64,000 bases of DNA, taken from assembly GCA_029907715.1 (NCBI GenBank), contig JARYLI010000006.1, forward strand, positions 52,651 through 116,650. Reading direction: 5' to 3'. A model generated the notes under the pieces. The model searched no databases and was not told the DNA's origin. It saw nothing but the letters and a program-made list of their open reading frames with translations. The translations under genes and the position numbers were made by a program. Of the stretch, positions 33,668-42,209 are shown one piece after another. This DNA comes from Methanothrix sp. (lineage in GTDB: Archaea; Halobacteriota; Methanosarcinia; Methanotrichales; Methanotrichaceae). Position 1 is the first letter of the stretch; the number at the start of each line of letters is the position of its first letter.

Positions 33668-36466
33668 TCAATCTCCCCAGAACCTCTTCGTCCTGGCATA
33701 CTCCCTCTCAGCCCTGAGTATGTCCCTGTAGAACTCAACCTCATCAGAGTGCATCTTCTTTATGACCCTGGCAGCTGTCTCAGGGCCGAGACCCCTGCTT
33801 GCTAGCGCGATGGCAGCTGTCTTCCCGTAGCTGAGAACGAGGTTCGCGTTCCTGTAAACCCTCTTTGTGCGCCTCTTCTCCTCAGCGCCCTTCTTCTCCT
33901 CCGGCATTCGGACGATCTTTATCTCCTCATCCTCCCAGGGCTTCAGCGCTGCTATCATTCTTGAGCCGCAGAGCGGGCACTCAGGCCGATCCGGCACTCT
34001 GCCAACCTCTCTCAGCGATTTCCATCTCTTGCAGCTGACACAGAACAGAAGCACCCTGTCGTGGAGTATCCGGTTTTTGAGGAGCTCTATAACAGCTGCA
34101 TCTGCATGCTCAGGAGCTATCAGGTCATGGCCTCCGCCCCTGCCGGAGGATCCTATCGGGCTCAGATCGCCTGTTACCACTCGGATATCCCCTGATTTCA
34201 TGCGATCCAGGATGTCTCCCGCTGTATCGACATCCAGGCGCTCCTGGTATATCTCACGTATCGCCTCTCTGTACATCGGTGTGTTCTCGAAGACCCCCAG
34301 CACCCTGACAAGAGATACCCTCTCGTAATCTATATCCTTCGAAAGCGAGCCGAACTTCCTCGCCACATGCACCATCTTCCATCTGAAGAGGGTGGTGTTC
34401 TTCAGGCTCAGCTCCAGGATCACCTTCATCTGAGCGGAGCTGAGATCGCTGATGGTGTTCAGCAGCTCCTCTGCCATCATTCTCTTCGGCAGCGTAAGCT
34501 GTATCCTGTATGGATCTATCTCCATGGCGACGCTCGATCCGAAGCGTGTCGAGAGTATCGCGGTTATGGCCCTTCCAAGCGCATCGTTCGCCCTGTGGCC
34601 GATGCACGCGTTGATCACCACAAACGAGCCATCGGACTCGATCGTCACAGTCCTGTCGTCAGGCACAGCGCAGCCTGCACGCATCTGATGCTTTATCTGA
34701 TCGACGAGCTGTTCAGCAGCCTCCCTGTCCACAGGATAGCGCGACATGAGCCATTGGATTGCATCCTCCTCGCCGTGTTCCTCGAGCTCTCCTGCCAGAT
34801 GCGATCTGATCTCTCCGACCTCCTGCGCCACACCATACGGAACGGGAATCTCCTCTCCGCTCCAGCTCGGGATCTCCCCGCTCCTCTGGATCGGCACGAC
34901 CTTTACGGTATCATCCTCTATCTCGACTATCTCCCATATCTCCCCACGGGTGACGAACGTCGCTCCCGGACTGGCGAAGCTCACAACAAAAGCCTCGTCG
35001 AGCGTGCCGATCTCTCTCCTTGAGACCATGTCGTAGACGCTGTAGCGCTTCTCATCAGGTATCATCGAGAGGTTCTCGAAGTAGTACTCCCAGCCTCTGC
35101 GCCTTCTTTTCATGATTCCATCTTCGACAGTGCAGAGCCTGTTCCCCCTCAGCACATCCAGCACGCCGAGCATCTCATCCATGCTCAGATCCCTGAAGGG
35201 GTACGCTCTTCTGATTATCTGAAACGCCCTCTCGATACTCAACTCCCCGAAGTCCAGGGAGAGGCCGACCAGCTGGTTCGCCAGGACATCCAGAGGCTTC
35301 TCGTGTATCCTCACCTCTTCAAGCTCGCCGGCTGATGCCCTCCTGGCGATGGCGCATGCCTCTGCGATGTCGTCCGGGCATGTCGCCAGTATGGTGCCTG
35401 AGGAAACCCTGCCGATGCCGTGGCCTGATCTGCCAACCCGCTGGATGAGCCTGGAGACGTCCCTCGGCGAGCTGTACTGGATCACGTGCTCCACATCACC
35501 GATGTCGATGCCAAGCTCCATGGAGGATGTGCATATCAGGCCGCGAAGATCCCCGCGCTTGAAGGCCTCCTCAGCCTCCATTCTGGCATCTCTCGATAAG
35601 CTCCCGTGGTGGACTCCGATCGGCTCTCCGAGCACCTTCAGCCTGTATCCGAGAACCTCTGCAGCCTGTCGGGTGTTGACGAAGATCAAACTCTTTTTGG
35701 ATCTCACAAGCTCCCTTATGCAAGAAATATGCGCTGCAAGCGGCGGCTCGCATCCCAGCTGGCCTGCGAGCGCGTGATCGCCCCGCCCCGGACGTGGCGC
35801 CACGACCCTGAAATCCACGAACCTCTCCACATCCGCCCTGAGGATTCTGCACTCCCTCGAGATGCCGGTTAGCAGCCCTGCGACCTCATCAGGAGAGCCG
35901 ACCGTGGCTGAGAGACCTATCCGCTGGATCTCGCCCGCGACCTCCACAAGCCGCTCGAGGAGTACAGCAAGCTGCGAGCCTCTCTTCGATGATGCCAGTT
36001 CGTGAATCTCATCCACGATCACCACCCTGACGCTCTTGAGGTTTGATCTGAGCCTCTTTCCGGTCAGCATCACCTGGAGCGTCTCGGGGGTTGTTATCAT
36101 GAGGTCTGGAGGCGATCTGCTCTGGCTGGCGCGCTCTCCCTTCGTCGTGTCCCCATGCCTCACCGCGATCTTCACTCCAAGCGCGCTGCTCCATTCCTCC
36201 AGGCGTCTCAGCATGTCCCTGTTGAGGGCACGCAGCGGGGTTATGTAGAGGGCCTTGATCCCGGGCCCATCGATATCCATGATCCTGTGAAGGACCGGAA
36301 GGACCGCTGCCTCTGTCTTTCCGGACCCTGTTGGTGCTATGAGAAGAACGTTGTTTCCCGCCATGATCTCGGGGATCGCCATCCTCTGCGGCAGAGTCGG
36401 CTCGGAAAAGCCCATGCGCTGGAGGTTCTCCCTGATCGTGGGGTTCAGCTGATCGAACACATTCAC
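33668..36466 (-). CDS. lhr: Lhr-type superfamily 2 DNA helicase
   Basis: A 932-residue large helicase-related protein. Motif Q and Walker A (APTGSGKTEAA) are near residue 45, motif II is DEIHE near residue 150, SAT is in IGLSATVGS, and motif VI is QRVGRSGHGIG. The C-terminal half has the winged-helix and Lhr-core domains, and near the end a CVSCKRW/CPLCGS zinc-finger pattern. It unwinds DNA-RNA hybrids and branched DNA in repair. It appears monocistronic, and the spacer upstream is filled with mobile repeats. Confidence 0.93.
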   Translation of the reverse strand: MNVFDQLNPTIRENLQRMGFSEPTLPQRMAIPEIMAGNNVLLIAPTGSGKTEAAVLPVLHRIMDIDGPGIKALYITPLRALNRDMLRRLEEWSSALGVKIAVRHGDTTKGERASQSRSPPDLMITTPETLQVMLTGKRLRSNLKSVRVVIVDEIHELASSKRGSQLAVLLERLVEVAGEIQRIGLSATVGSPDEVAGLLTGISRECRILRADVERFVDFRVVAPRPGRGDHALAGQLGCEPPLAAHISCIRELVRSKKSLIFVNTRQAAEVLGYRLKVLGEPIGVHHGSLSRDARMEAEEAFKRGDLRGLICTSSMELGIDIGDVEHVIQYSSPRDVSRLIQRVGRSGHGIGRVSSGTILATCPDDIAEACAIARRASAGELEEVRIHEKPLDVLANQLVGLSLDFGELSIERAFQIIRRAYPFRDLSMDEMLGVLDVLRGNRLCTVEDGIMKRRRRGWEYYFENLSMIPDEKRYSVYDMVSRREIGTLDEAFVVSFASPGATFVTRGEIWEIVEIEDDTVKVVPIQRSGEIPSWSGEEIPVPYGVAQEVGEIRSHLAGELEEHGEEDAIQWLMSRYPVDREAAEQLVDQIKHQMRAGCAVPDDRTVTIESDGSFVVINACIGHRANDALGRAITAILSTRFGSSVAMEIDPYRIQLTLPKRMMAEELLNTISDLSSAQMKVILELSLKNTTLFRWKMVHVARKFGSLSKDIDYERVSLVRVLGVFENTPMYREAIREIYQERLDVDTAGDILDRMKSGDIRVVTGDLSPIGSSGRGGGHDLIAPEHADAAVIELLKNRILHDRVLLFCVSCKRWKSLREVGRVPDRPECPLCGSRMIAALKPWEDEEIKIVRMPEEKKGAEEKRRTKRVYRNANLVLSYGKTAAIALASRGLGPETAARVIKKMHSDEVEFYRDILRAEREYARTKRFWGD

Positions 36467-36573
36467 AATATGGGCGATTTAAGCGGCCTCCGAATATATT
36501 CGTTGCGTGCCGCATGTCAACATCCCCGGGGGCAGGCAGCTGACTGGTACGAAAAAAGATCGTATGCAGACCA

Positions 36574-36825
36574 ATCTCTCATCCATCTGATGACCTGCCC
36601 AAAAAGGCACTGGTCCTGCCTGCATTCATGGCGGCTGAATGGCTGCTTGCTCTTACGTGTTTGACAACTTGCGGCTCGTGCAATATGGTTGCTGAACGCC
36701 TTATTCGTTCACCAGGAATGCATGGCAGGCCGAGTGCTTCTATTGGGCTAACACATGGATAAGAGAGTGAGTTCTTGCAGCAGCCACCCCGGCGCAGCCT
36801 CCAGGTTGCCAAACGCATAAGAGCG
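36574..36825 (+). mobile_element. Family B element interrupted by an inverted family B element
   Basis: The outer copy begins at CTCTCATCCATCTGATGACC and ends with CGCATAAGAGCG at 36825. Its centre is split by an inverted B copy at 36648-36767. The outer halves join into normal family order when the inner copy is removed. Both are diverged, so the nesting is old. Confidence 0.65.
36648..36767 (-). mobile_element. Inner inverted family B copy
   Basis: About 120 bp from TGCTCTTAC to ATAAGAGAG, matching the family in reverse orientation (GACAACTTGCGG, GGTTGCTGAACGCC, TTATTCGTTCACC and CACATGGATAAGAG blocks). Flanks TGGCTGCT and TGAGTTCT agree at five of eight positions and correspond to the TGAGTGCA centre of the host copy. 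Confidence 0.6.
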
Positions 36826-37160
36826 AAAACATTTTCATGTGCTGCACATCTTCTGGAGCTTTCTCTGATTCGGGTAACGGAGCTGCTGTCTGGCATCGTT
36901 GGGTCCGATTAGAAATCAGCACCCAGTGGCGCAATGCTCCTGCTCCGGAACACAGATATGAATTTAAAAATATAAATAATATTTAAGTATTGCCAGTCAT
37001 ATGAAAAATAAATTCGTAGTAATATTCTTCATCGCTGCAGATTTCCATTAAAATCTCCACTGGAAATCAAGGGGTTAACTACCAAAATTTTTGGTCTCCC
37101 TCTCCCCCTCACCCGATCAGAATCGTCATTCTGTCTTTAGAGCATCGTGTATATTAATTT
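36826..37160. other. AT-rich spacer with truncated signal-peptide frame
   Basis: No full gene. An A/T-rich block (36960-37000) resembles a promoter. It is followed at 37002 by a 16-codon frame that reads like the start of a signal peptide (MKNKFVVIFFIAADFH) and then stops. An inverted repeat GATTTCCA/TGGAAATC lies at the end of that frame. This may be the remnant of a gene for an exported protein cut off by repeat activity. Confidence 0.4.
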
Positions 37161-37283
37161 CGCTCATATCCATTTGATGACTTGCCCAAAGGAGCAGGGG
37201 TCATGCTATGCGTTCGTTTCAACGAATGAATGCTTTCAGCGACCACATTGCATGCTCTGCAAGTTGCTACGCACATAAGAGCG
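37161..37283 (+). mobile_element. Family B MITE-like element, 123 bp
   Basis: Ends CGCTCATAT and ATAAGAGCG enclose the usual blocks (TGATGACTTGCCC, CATGCTATGCG, AACGAATGAATGC, CAAGTTGCT). The 8-bp flanks do not match. It lies next to an unusual GC-rich segment. Confidence 0.78.
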
Positions 37284-37522
37284 TACCGGTATTATTCCTC
37301 TGGCCAGGGCAAGGAGAGAGCGGAGCTAGGATGAAGTGTTGGGGTTGATGGTACCATGGTAGCCCTCCTGCATCCGCTTTGGGCCTTCGCGCAACCGGCA
37401 CCTGCAGGTTTTCGCCCGGCCCTTGTGCGTGTGCGTGGGCGCGTGGCCGGGGGCCGGGAGGGAGCGTGGGGTACCAGCGCGCACATCCGTGGGGTGCAGG
37501 ATTGTTGGACGAGGTACTTTTT
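37284..37522. other. GC-rich island between two mobile repeats
   Basis: About 240 bases that are far richer in G and C than their surroundings, with G-rich runs on the plus strand (for example GGCCGGGGGCCGGGAGGGAG). The frames through it are low-complexity and not protein-like. Several self-complementary stretches (GGTACCATGGTAGCC, GCACATCC with GGGTGC) suggest a structured RNA is possible. The family B copy ends at its left border and the family C copy begins at its right border. Confidence 0.4.
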
Positions 37523-37710
37523 CATGCGTCATCGGTTAAGATCGACATGTGTAGAATTGGACTTAATAGTCTTATCTTGCCCCAGTACTGCTATCAGGAA
37601 TCAAGTCCACAGGCGGTCGATTTGAATCAAACTCTCCAATCTGGCGCGATCTCAATTTGTCAAATTTCATGATCAATATATTTACATAAAATCCTTAACC
37701 GATGACCAAT
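37523..37710 (-). mobile_element. Family C MITE-like element, copy 2
   Basis: A 188-bp element in inverse orientation to 26245-26432 and of identical length, with ends CATGCGTCATCGGTTAAG and CTTAACCGATGACCAAT. The internal sequence agrees with copy 1 over most of its length. No matching flank duplication is seen. Confidence 0.83.
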
Positions 37711-37987
37711 GGGCTGATATGTGTGGTCTACCTACAACGTGTGGATAATCGCAAAAGCAATAGCCTCAGGCGATTCATAGCCATCAACCAAGCCGTGATG
37801 TTAGGACAACAGTTATACAGATTTCCGACGATTTGCAGGACATGTGCCCTCGAGATGCAATGGCGCATATGGCGCAGACTCCGGTCTTCAGGGCGCAGAG
37901 AAGTCGTTAGGTGCAAGATGCGACCTCCAATTTGAACTCATACCCTATTTTACAAAATCTGATTTTATATCAAAATAATAGCAATTA
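37711..37987. other. Spacer before the substrate-binding protein gene
   Basis: About 280 bases with no recognisable gene or known repeat; short open frames on both strands show no protein-like composition. Its right part becomes AT-rich and leads into the promoter at about 37996. Confidence 0.4.
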
Positions 37988-37995
37988 TTTATATT

Positions 37996-38003
37996 TATAT
38001 ACA
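37996..38003 (+). promoter_or_regulatory. TATA box for dockerin-like binding protein
   Basis: TTTATATAC in a very AT-rich stretch, about 50 bases before ATG 38051, with GGAGG in the short leader. Confidence 0.5.
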
Positions 38004-38050
38004 AAATTGTACGAATACAGCGCAGCCGCAGCAGGTAAATGGAGGAGCAT

Positions 38051-39295
38051 ATGAGAGGATTGGTCTTTGCGCTGGTATTGGTACAATGCATTATGAGCGC
38101 AGCCGTGGTTGTGGATGCCGCGGAGTATACTCTAGGCATCTTTGGTAACGCGAACATGGACTCCACCATTGATGAGCAGGATGTTTCCTATGTCAAGGGT
38201 ATCATTGATGGAACAAACCCCATTACAGAGCTGGCTGATGCAAATCAGGATGGAATGATCGATGAAGGAGATGTCGAGCAGATACAGAGAATAACAAACG
38301 GCACAGAGAGCTACATAATTCTCAAGACATTTACTATCTACGATAAGGCGAAGATTGTCAGGGTTCCGATGCCTATAAGCAAAATAGTGATTCTCAACCT
38401 GGCATCCGCAGAGGCAATCAGATGTCTGAACGCAGGGGATATGGTTATAGGTGTTGGCACTTCGGTTGTAGAAGGCGCAAACAAGGAGTTCTTCAGCGAT
38501 CTAAGCGACCGCCCGACTGTGGGCAAATGGAGCGAGCCTGATGTCGAGAGCATAATTCGTCTCAGGCCGAATGTTGTGATCGCGGATTTGAGGTTCCCCG
38601 ATACAGAATTGCTGGAAGATAAGCTTAACGCATCTGGAATTGCTGTTCTACGCATGGGGTTTACGTATCCTGACTATTACCAGTCCGAGATGATGGCGCT
38701 GGGATACATACTGAATCGGAAGTCCGAGGCAAGGGATCTGATCGATTTTGCATACAGATATGTTGATCTCATTGAGGGCCGGATAGCATCAGTTCCTGCA
38801 GATGTGAGGCCAAGAGTATATGCAATCTATTCACCGAGCGATTTATGGAAGACCGGATCTAACGGATCTATCGTGGACATGCTGTGCGGGCTTGCAGGTG
38901 GACGGAACATAGCCCATGATCTAAAGGGTGGAACTGGGGGAATGTACCCCACTGTCGATCCGGAGTGGGTGATAAAAGAAAATCCAGAGATCATCTTCAC
39001 CTGGAGCTCTCCGGGAGGATACACGGTCTCAAATGACACAGAGATGATGAATGTCTGGAACAGCATAGTCAAATCTCCCGAGCTGTCTCAGGTAAGTGCA
39101 GTGAAGAACAATAGAGTGTATCTTCTGACCACAGAGATCACCAGTCGACCCAGATGGTTTGTGGGTCTGGCCTACCTCGCCAAGTGGTTCTATCCCGATA
39201 ATTTCAAAGATCTGGATCCAGAGGCAATACATAAGGAATACCTGGAGAAGTATCAGAAGGTGAGATATCAGGGAGTATTTACATATCCTGCATGA
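38051..39295 (+). CDS. Substrate-binding protein (iron/cobalamin type) with N-terminal dockerin-like repeats
   Basis: A 414-residue exported protein. A signal peptide covers residues 1-24. Residues 26-85 hold two EF-hand-like dockerin repeats (GNANMDSTIDEQDV and ADANQDGMIDEGDV). The rest is a periplasmic-binding-protein fold of the BtuF/FepB class (ISKIVILNLASAEAI, GVGTSVVEG, a distal VKNNRVYLL). It would capture an iron-siderophore, cobalamin or similar ligand, with calcium folding the dockerin part. GGAGG precedes ATG 38051 by 4 bases. No permease or ATPase gene is adjacent. Confidence 0.87.
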   Translation: MRGLVFALVLVQCIMSAAVVVDAAEYTLGIFGNANMDSTIDEQDVSYVKGIIDGTNPITELADANQDGMIDEGDVEQIQRITNGTESYIILKTFTIYDKAKIVRVPMPISKIVILNLASAEAIRCLNAGDMVIGVGTSVVEGANKEFFSDLSDRPTVGKWSEPDVESIIRLRPNVVIADLRFPDTELLEDKLNASGIAVLRMGFTYPDYYQSEMMALGYILNRKSEARDLIDFAYRYVDLIEGRIASVPADVRPRVYAIYSPSDLWKTGSNGSIVDMLCGLAGGRNIAHDLKGGTGGMYPTVDPEWVIKENPEIIFTWSSPGGYTVSNDTEMMNVWNSIVKSPELSQVSAVKNNRVYLLTTEITSRPRWFVGLAYLAKWFYPDNFKDLDPEAIHKEYLEKYQKVRYQGVFTYPA

Positions 39296-39563
39296 GCTGT
39301 TGCTCAGCAGGAAATATTTTAATCTATTTATCCATATGCTCAGACCACATTTAGAAAGCGATCGATTTTTATCCTCTGATAACCCTTCTGGAGATACTGG
39401 CTTGGCCGCGTTGCTGGGTATGAACCGAACGCCTTCAGCAGCCGGGCAGCGACGAGTAACATACCCCGTAATCTCATGCGCGAATTCGGCTCTCGGCGAG
39501 CAGGGCAATCTCAAGCGATTGTAGGCGTTAAGCGATCCAGGCGGCTGATGGGGAGAAGCTTAA
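39296..39563. other. Spacer with unassigned frame remnants
   Basis: About 270 bases after the binding-protein gene. Frames on the plus strand contain basic, arginine-rich stretches (such as GVKRSRRLMGRS) that resemble the debris often left next to mobile DNA, but I cannot assign a family. It leads directly into an IS630-type transposase tail. Confidence 0.35.
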
Positions 39564-39686
39564 AACACAGTGAGCGGATCTAGCCGCAGGAAAAGAGATA
39601 CACTCCGCGCAACTGTACGGTGGAAGTTCAGCAAAGATAACGCCAGAGCAAAACTCAAACGACACTACAATACAGTTAAAAATTAA
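39564..39686 (+). pseudogene. IS630-type transposase, C-terminal fragment
   Basis: Only the last 40 codons remain, with the typical family ending (VRWKF, DNARAKLKRHY, stop at 39684). The segment 39626-39699 is 71 of 74 bases identical to the sequence at the right window edge in inverse orientation, so both belong to one element family. The element end appears to be GTTACTGAGCAC at 39688-39699. Confidence 0.7.
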
Positions 39687-39722
39687 TGTTACTGAGCACG
39701 AGTCTCACTATGCCGAGCGACT

Positions 39723-39926
39723 TTACATTCTCTTGTAATCCAGGGGCTCCTTGAATCGCGTGATCCAGTAATGCACACTTGACTTGCCCACATCAAGAAC
39801 CGCTGCTGTCCTCCTAACGCTGGATGAGACCACGCAGGTCGCTATCGCGATAACTTCTAAAGGTACCTTGTTTCTGCTGAAGAGAGGTGAGCTGGATAAC
39901 GCAGAAATCAGAGTGCTTGATGTCAT
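39723..39926 (-). pseudogene. Truncated transposase, N-terminal helix-turn-helix part
   Basis: A 67-residue frame with the pattern of the N-terminal DNA-binding region of IS6-like archaeal transposases: KVPLEVIAIATCVVSSSVRRTAAVLDVGKSS in pieces, then VHYWITRF. It stops at 39723 without any catalytic DDE domain. The missing part has apparently been replaced by the IS630-type fragment next to it. Assignment to IS6 is tentative. Confidence 0.5.
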
Positions 39927-39959
39927 CCGGCATCACTCCCTCTAAATTTCAGTGAACCA

Positions 39960-40001
39960 ATTTTATGCTCGGTTCTGTTTTTTATCTTATTCGGACAGGT
40001 C
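39960..40001 (-). repeat. Family E end: TTATTCGGACAGGTCC motif
   Basis: CAATTTTATGCTCGGTTCTG continues to TTATTCGGACAGGTCC. The same 40-bp block with few changes occurs at 56673-56713. The terminal GGACCTGTCCGAATA looks like an insertion-sequence inverted end. It lies just upstream of srp54. Confidence 0.6.
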
Positions 40002-40064
40002 CGCACAGCAATGCCAAAAGTTATGAACATGTAGGTAAAGCTTCTGTAAGTCTGTGTGAGAAAT

Positions 40065-41399
40065 ATGGTGCTCGATAACCTAGGCGGATCGCTCAGAGGT
40101 GCCCTGAAGAAGATAGCCTCGGCAACACGTGTTGATAAAGCTCTTGTGGATGACGCTGTGCGCGACATTCAGCGCGCCCTGCTCCAGGCTGATGTGAATG
40201 TGAAGCTCGTGATGAGCCTCTCGAACAGGATACGCGAGCGTGCGCTCAACGAAAAGCCCCCTGCAGGGATGAATCCCAGGGAGCACGTGATAAACATCGT
40301 CTACCAGGAGCTGATCAACCTTGTCGGCAGGGGCACAGACATCCCGCTAAAGAAGCAGACGATCATGCTTGTTGGTCTCCAGGGCAGCGGCAAGACGACA
40401 ACAGCTGCAAAGCTCGCGACATACTTCCAGAGGAAGGGTTTGAGAACCGCTGTCATATGCGCAGACACGTTCCGGGCGGGAGCATACGATCAGCTCAAGG
40501 CGCTCTGCGACCGCCAGGGGATATTCTTCTACGGGGAGAAGGGAAACAAAAACGCTCCTGAGGTCGCGAAGAACGGCCTTGAGGCGACAAAGAAGTACGA
40601 TGTGCGCATAGTGGATACGGCCGGCAGGCATGCGCTCGAGAGCGATCTGATCCAGGAGATGAAGGACATCCATGCGGTTGTGAACGCAGACCACAAGCTG
40701 CTCGTCATGGATGCTGCAATCGGCCAGCAGGCTAGCGAGCAGGCCAGGGCATTCAACGAGGCCGTGGGGATAACAGGGGTCATAATAACAAAGCTTGACG
40801 GCACCGCGAAGGGGGGTGGGGCGCTGAGCGCGGTCGCTGAGACGAAGACGTCCGTCGCATTCATAGGCGTTGGCGAGACCGCAGCCGACCTGGAGAAGTT
40901 CGAGGCTGACAGGTTCATATCACGCCTTCTCGGCATGGGCGACATCAAGGGGTTGATCGAGAAGGCCCAGGAGGTGCAGATCGAGAGCGACGTCGATGTC
41001 GATGCGATGATGAAGGGCAAGTTCACCCTGAAGGATATGTACAAGCAGCTTGAGGCCATGAACAAGATGGGGCCGCTGAAGCAGATAATGCAGATGCTCC
41101 CGATCGGCGGAATGGGCATCGAGCTCTCCGATAAAGAGTATCAGGTCACAAAGGAGAGACTCGACGCATACAGGTTCATCATGGACTCCATGACTGAGGA
41201 GGAGCTTGAGGATCCAAAGATAATAAACGCCAGCAGGATAAAGAGAATCGCGCGCGGAAGCGGCACGCGGCCCGAGCTGGTCAAGGAGCTTCTGAAATCG
41301 CATGCTGCAATGCAGAAGGCCATAAAAGGAATGAGAGGGGGTATGGGGCGTATGAATGTGAAGAAGCTCATGAAGCGCCTTGGCCAGCCGAAGGTCTAG
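40065..41399 (+). CDS. srp54: Signal recognition particle protein SRP54
   Basis: A 444-residue GTPase that binds signal sequences and SRP RNA and targets ribosomes to the membrane. The N domain spans residues 1-85, the G domain has [16 protein letters not shown] and [10 protein letters not shown], and the M domain from about residue 305 is methionine-rich and carries the RNA-binding [20 protein letters not shown] 40065 has GTGAG 4 bases before it. It ends overlapping by four bases the convergent small membrane protein gene. Confidence 0.96.
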   Translation: MVLDNLGGSLRGALKKIASATRVDKALVDDAVRDIQRALLQADVNVKLVMSLSNRIRERALNEKPPAGMNPREHVINIVYQELINLVGRGTDIPLKKQTIMLVGLQGSGKTTTAAKLATYFQRKGLRTAVICADTFRAGAYDQLKALCDRQGIFFYGEKGNKNAPEVAKNGLEATKKYDVRIVDTAGRHALESDLIQEMKDIHAVVNADHKLLVMDAAIGQQASEQARAFNEAVGITGVIITKLDGTAKGGGALSAVAETKTSVAFIGVGETAADLEKFEADRFISRLLGMGDIKGLIEKAQEVQIESDVDVDAMMKGKFTLKDMYKQLEAMNKMGPLKQIMQMLPIGGMGIELSDKEYQVTKERLDAYRFIMDSMTEEELEDPKIINASRIKRIARGSGTRPELVKELLKSHAAMQKAIKGMRGGMGRMNVKKLMKRLGQPKV

Positions 41400-41617
41400 A
41401 CCTTCGATTCCTCATACGCGATCCATACGATTACCATCCCCACCAGGATCAGAAGCGGACCGATGGATCCCCTGATGATGTCTGCTGTGTAAGACCACCA
41501 GTTCAGACCGTACATCCAGCTGTTGTGCCCAGACCATGCAGGGTCTGCCATGGTCCATATTCCAGTGATGACCACCAGAATGCCAATGATCACCTTCAGC
41601 ACATCTCCAATCCTCAA
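41396..41617 (-). CDS. Small two-helix membrane protein
   Basis: A 73-residue protein starting at TTG 41617 with GGAGGGG about 8 bases upstream. It has two membrane segments (about residues 7-24 and 50-67) with a tryptophan-rich loop ([14 protein letters not shown]) between. No family recognised. It is convergent with srp54 and overlaps its last four bases. A family A mobile element lies about 170 bases upstream of its start, as with secF. Confidence 0.65.
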   Translation of the reverse strand: MRIGDVLKVIIGILVVITGIWTMADPAWSGHNSWMYGLNWWSYTADIIRGSIGPLLILVGMVIVWIAYEESKV

Positions 41618-41785
41618 AGCATATCCCCTCCTTTCGGGTGATATCCATGATGCTAATGATGCAAGTAGATTGCAGATTTCGATATATAACCATCCCCTTG
41701 CGACGATCGTGTAGCTGTACCATTGAAAACCTCCGCATGTGATAAAAGACTGCTCCTGTGTCGAACCGCGGAGAGACGAGCTCTC

Positions 41786-41906
41786 GTATTTGCTCAATAT
41801 CGTGAGCTTACTTGAGTTACTGATCAAGTGTGGCCCTATCATCGGCCATAGTCGTTTATCCAGAAATCCGCCAAGAGGGCAATTTACCTCACATATTGAG
41901 CATGTT
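41786..41906 (+). mobile_element. Family A MITE-like element, copy 3
   Basis: A 121-bp copy with ends GTATTTGCTCAATAT and ATATTGAGCATGTT, flanked by a perfect duplication CGAGCTCTC at 41777-41785 and 41907-41915. The internal sequence differs from the other copies at only a few positions. Confidence 0.88.
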
Positions 41907-41955
41907 CGAGCTCTCGCAGGCAAACCAGCATAAACCATCTCCACATCTTATGCGA

Positions 41956-42054
41956 GAGGATTCCTAAAACCCAGCTGTTTAGTAGAAAGCTTCTTTGATA
42001 AACTCATGCATCGGCATTCAGAGATCCCCTAACAGGAGGTTAACAGGAATCCTC
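41956..42054 (-). repeat. Family D short inverted-end repeat, copy 2
   Basis: A 99-bp segment bounded by GAGGATTCC and GGAATCCTC, matching 445-538 in inverse orientation. The flanking GCGAGA on both sides (about 41952 and 42055) may be a short target duplication. Confidence 0.62.
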
Positions 42055-42209
42055 GCGAGATCATCGATCCGCAAATCACCAGGATGAGACTGGTGGTTAT
42101 CTGGATCCCAAGTCCCGGACTGATCCCCCGCCTTCTGGAAAAGTATTTAAATAATGCTACATACTGACACAACAACGGTTTACTTCGTGTTACAAAAGAG
42201 GTGATATGA

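Noticed and set aside
37284..37522. SRP RNA or RNase P RNA in the GC-rich island
   Set aside because: I looked for the conserved SRP helix 8 and RNase P core motifs and could not find convincing matches.
39300..39524. Group II intron or reverse transcriptase tail
   Set aside because: The arginine-rich frame is too short and lacks domain V-type structure or reverse transcriptase motifs.
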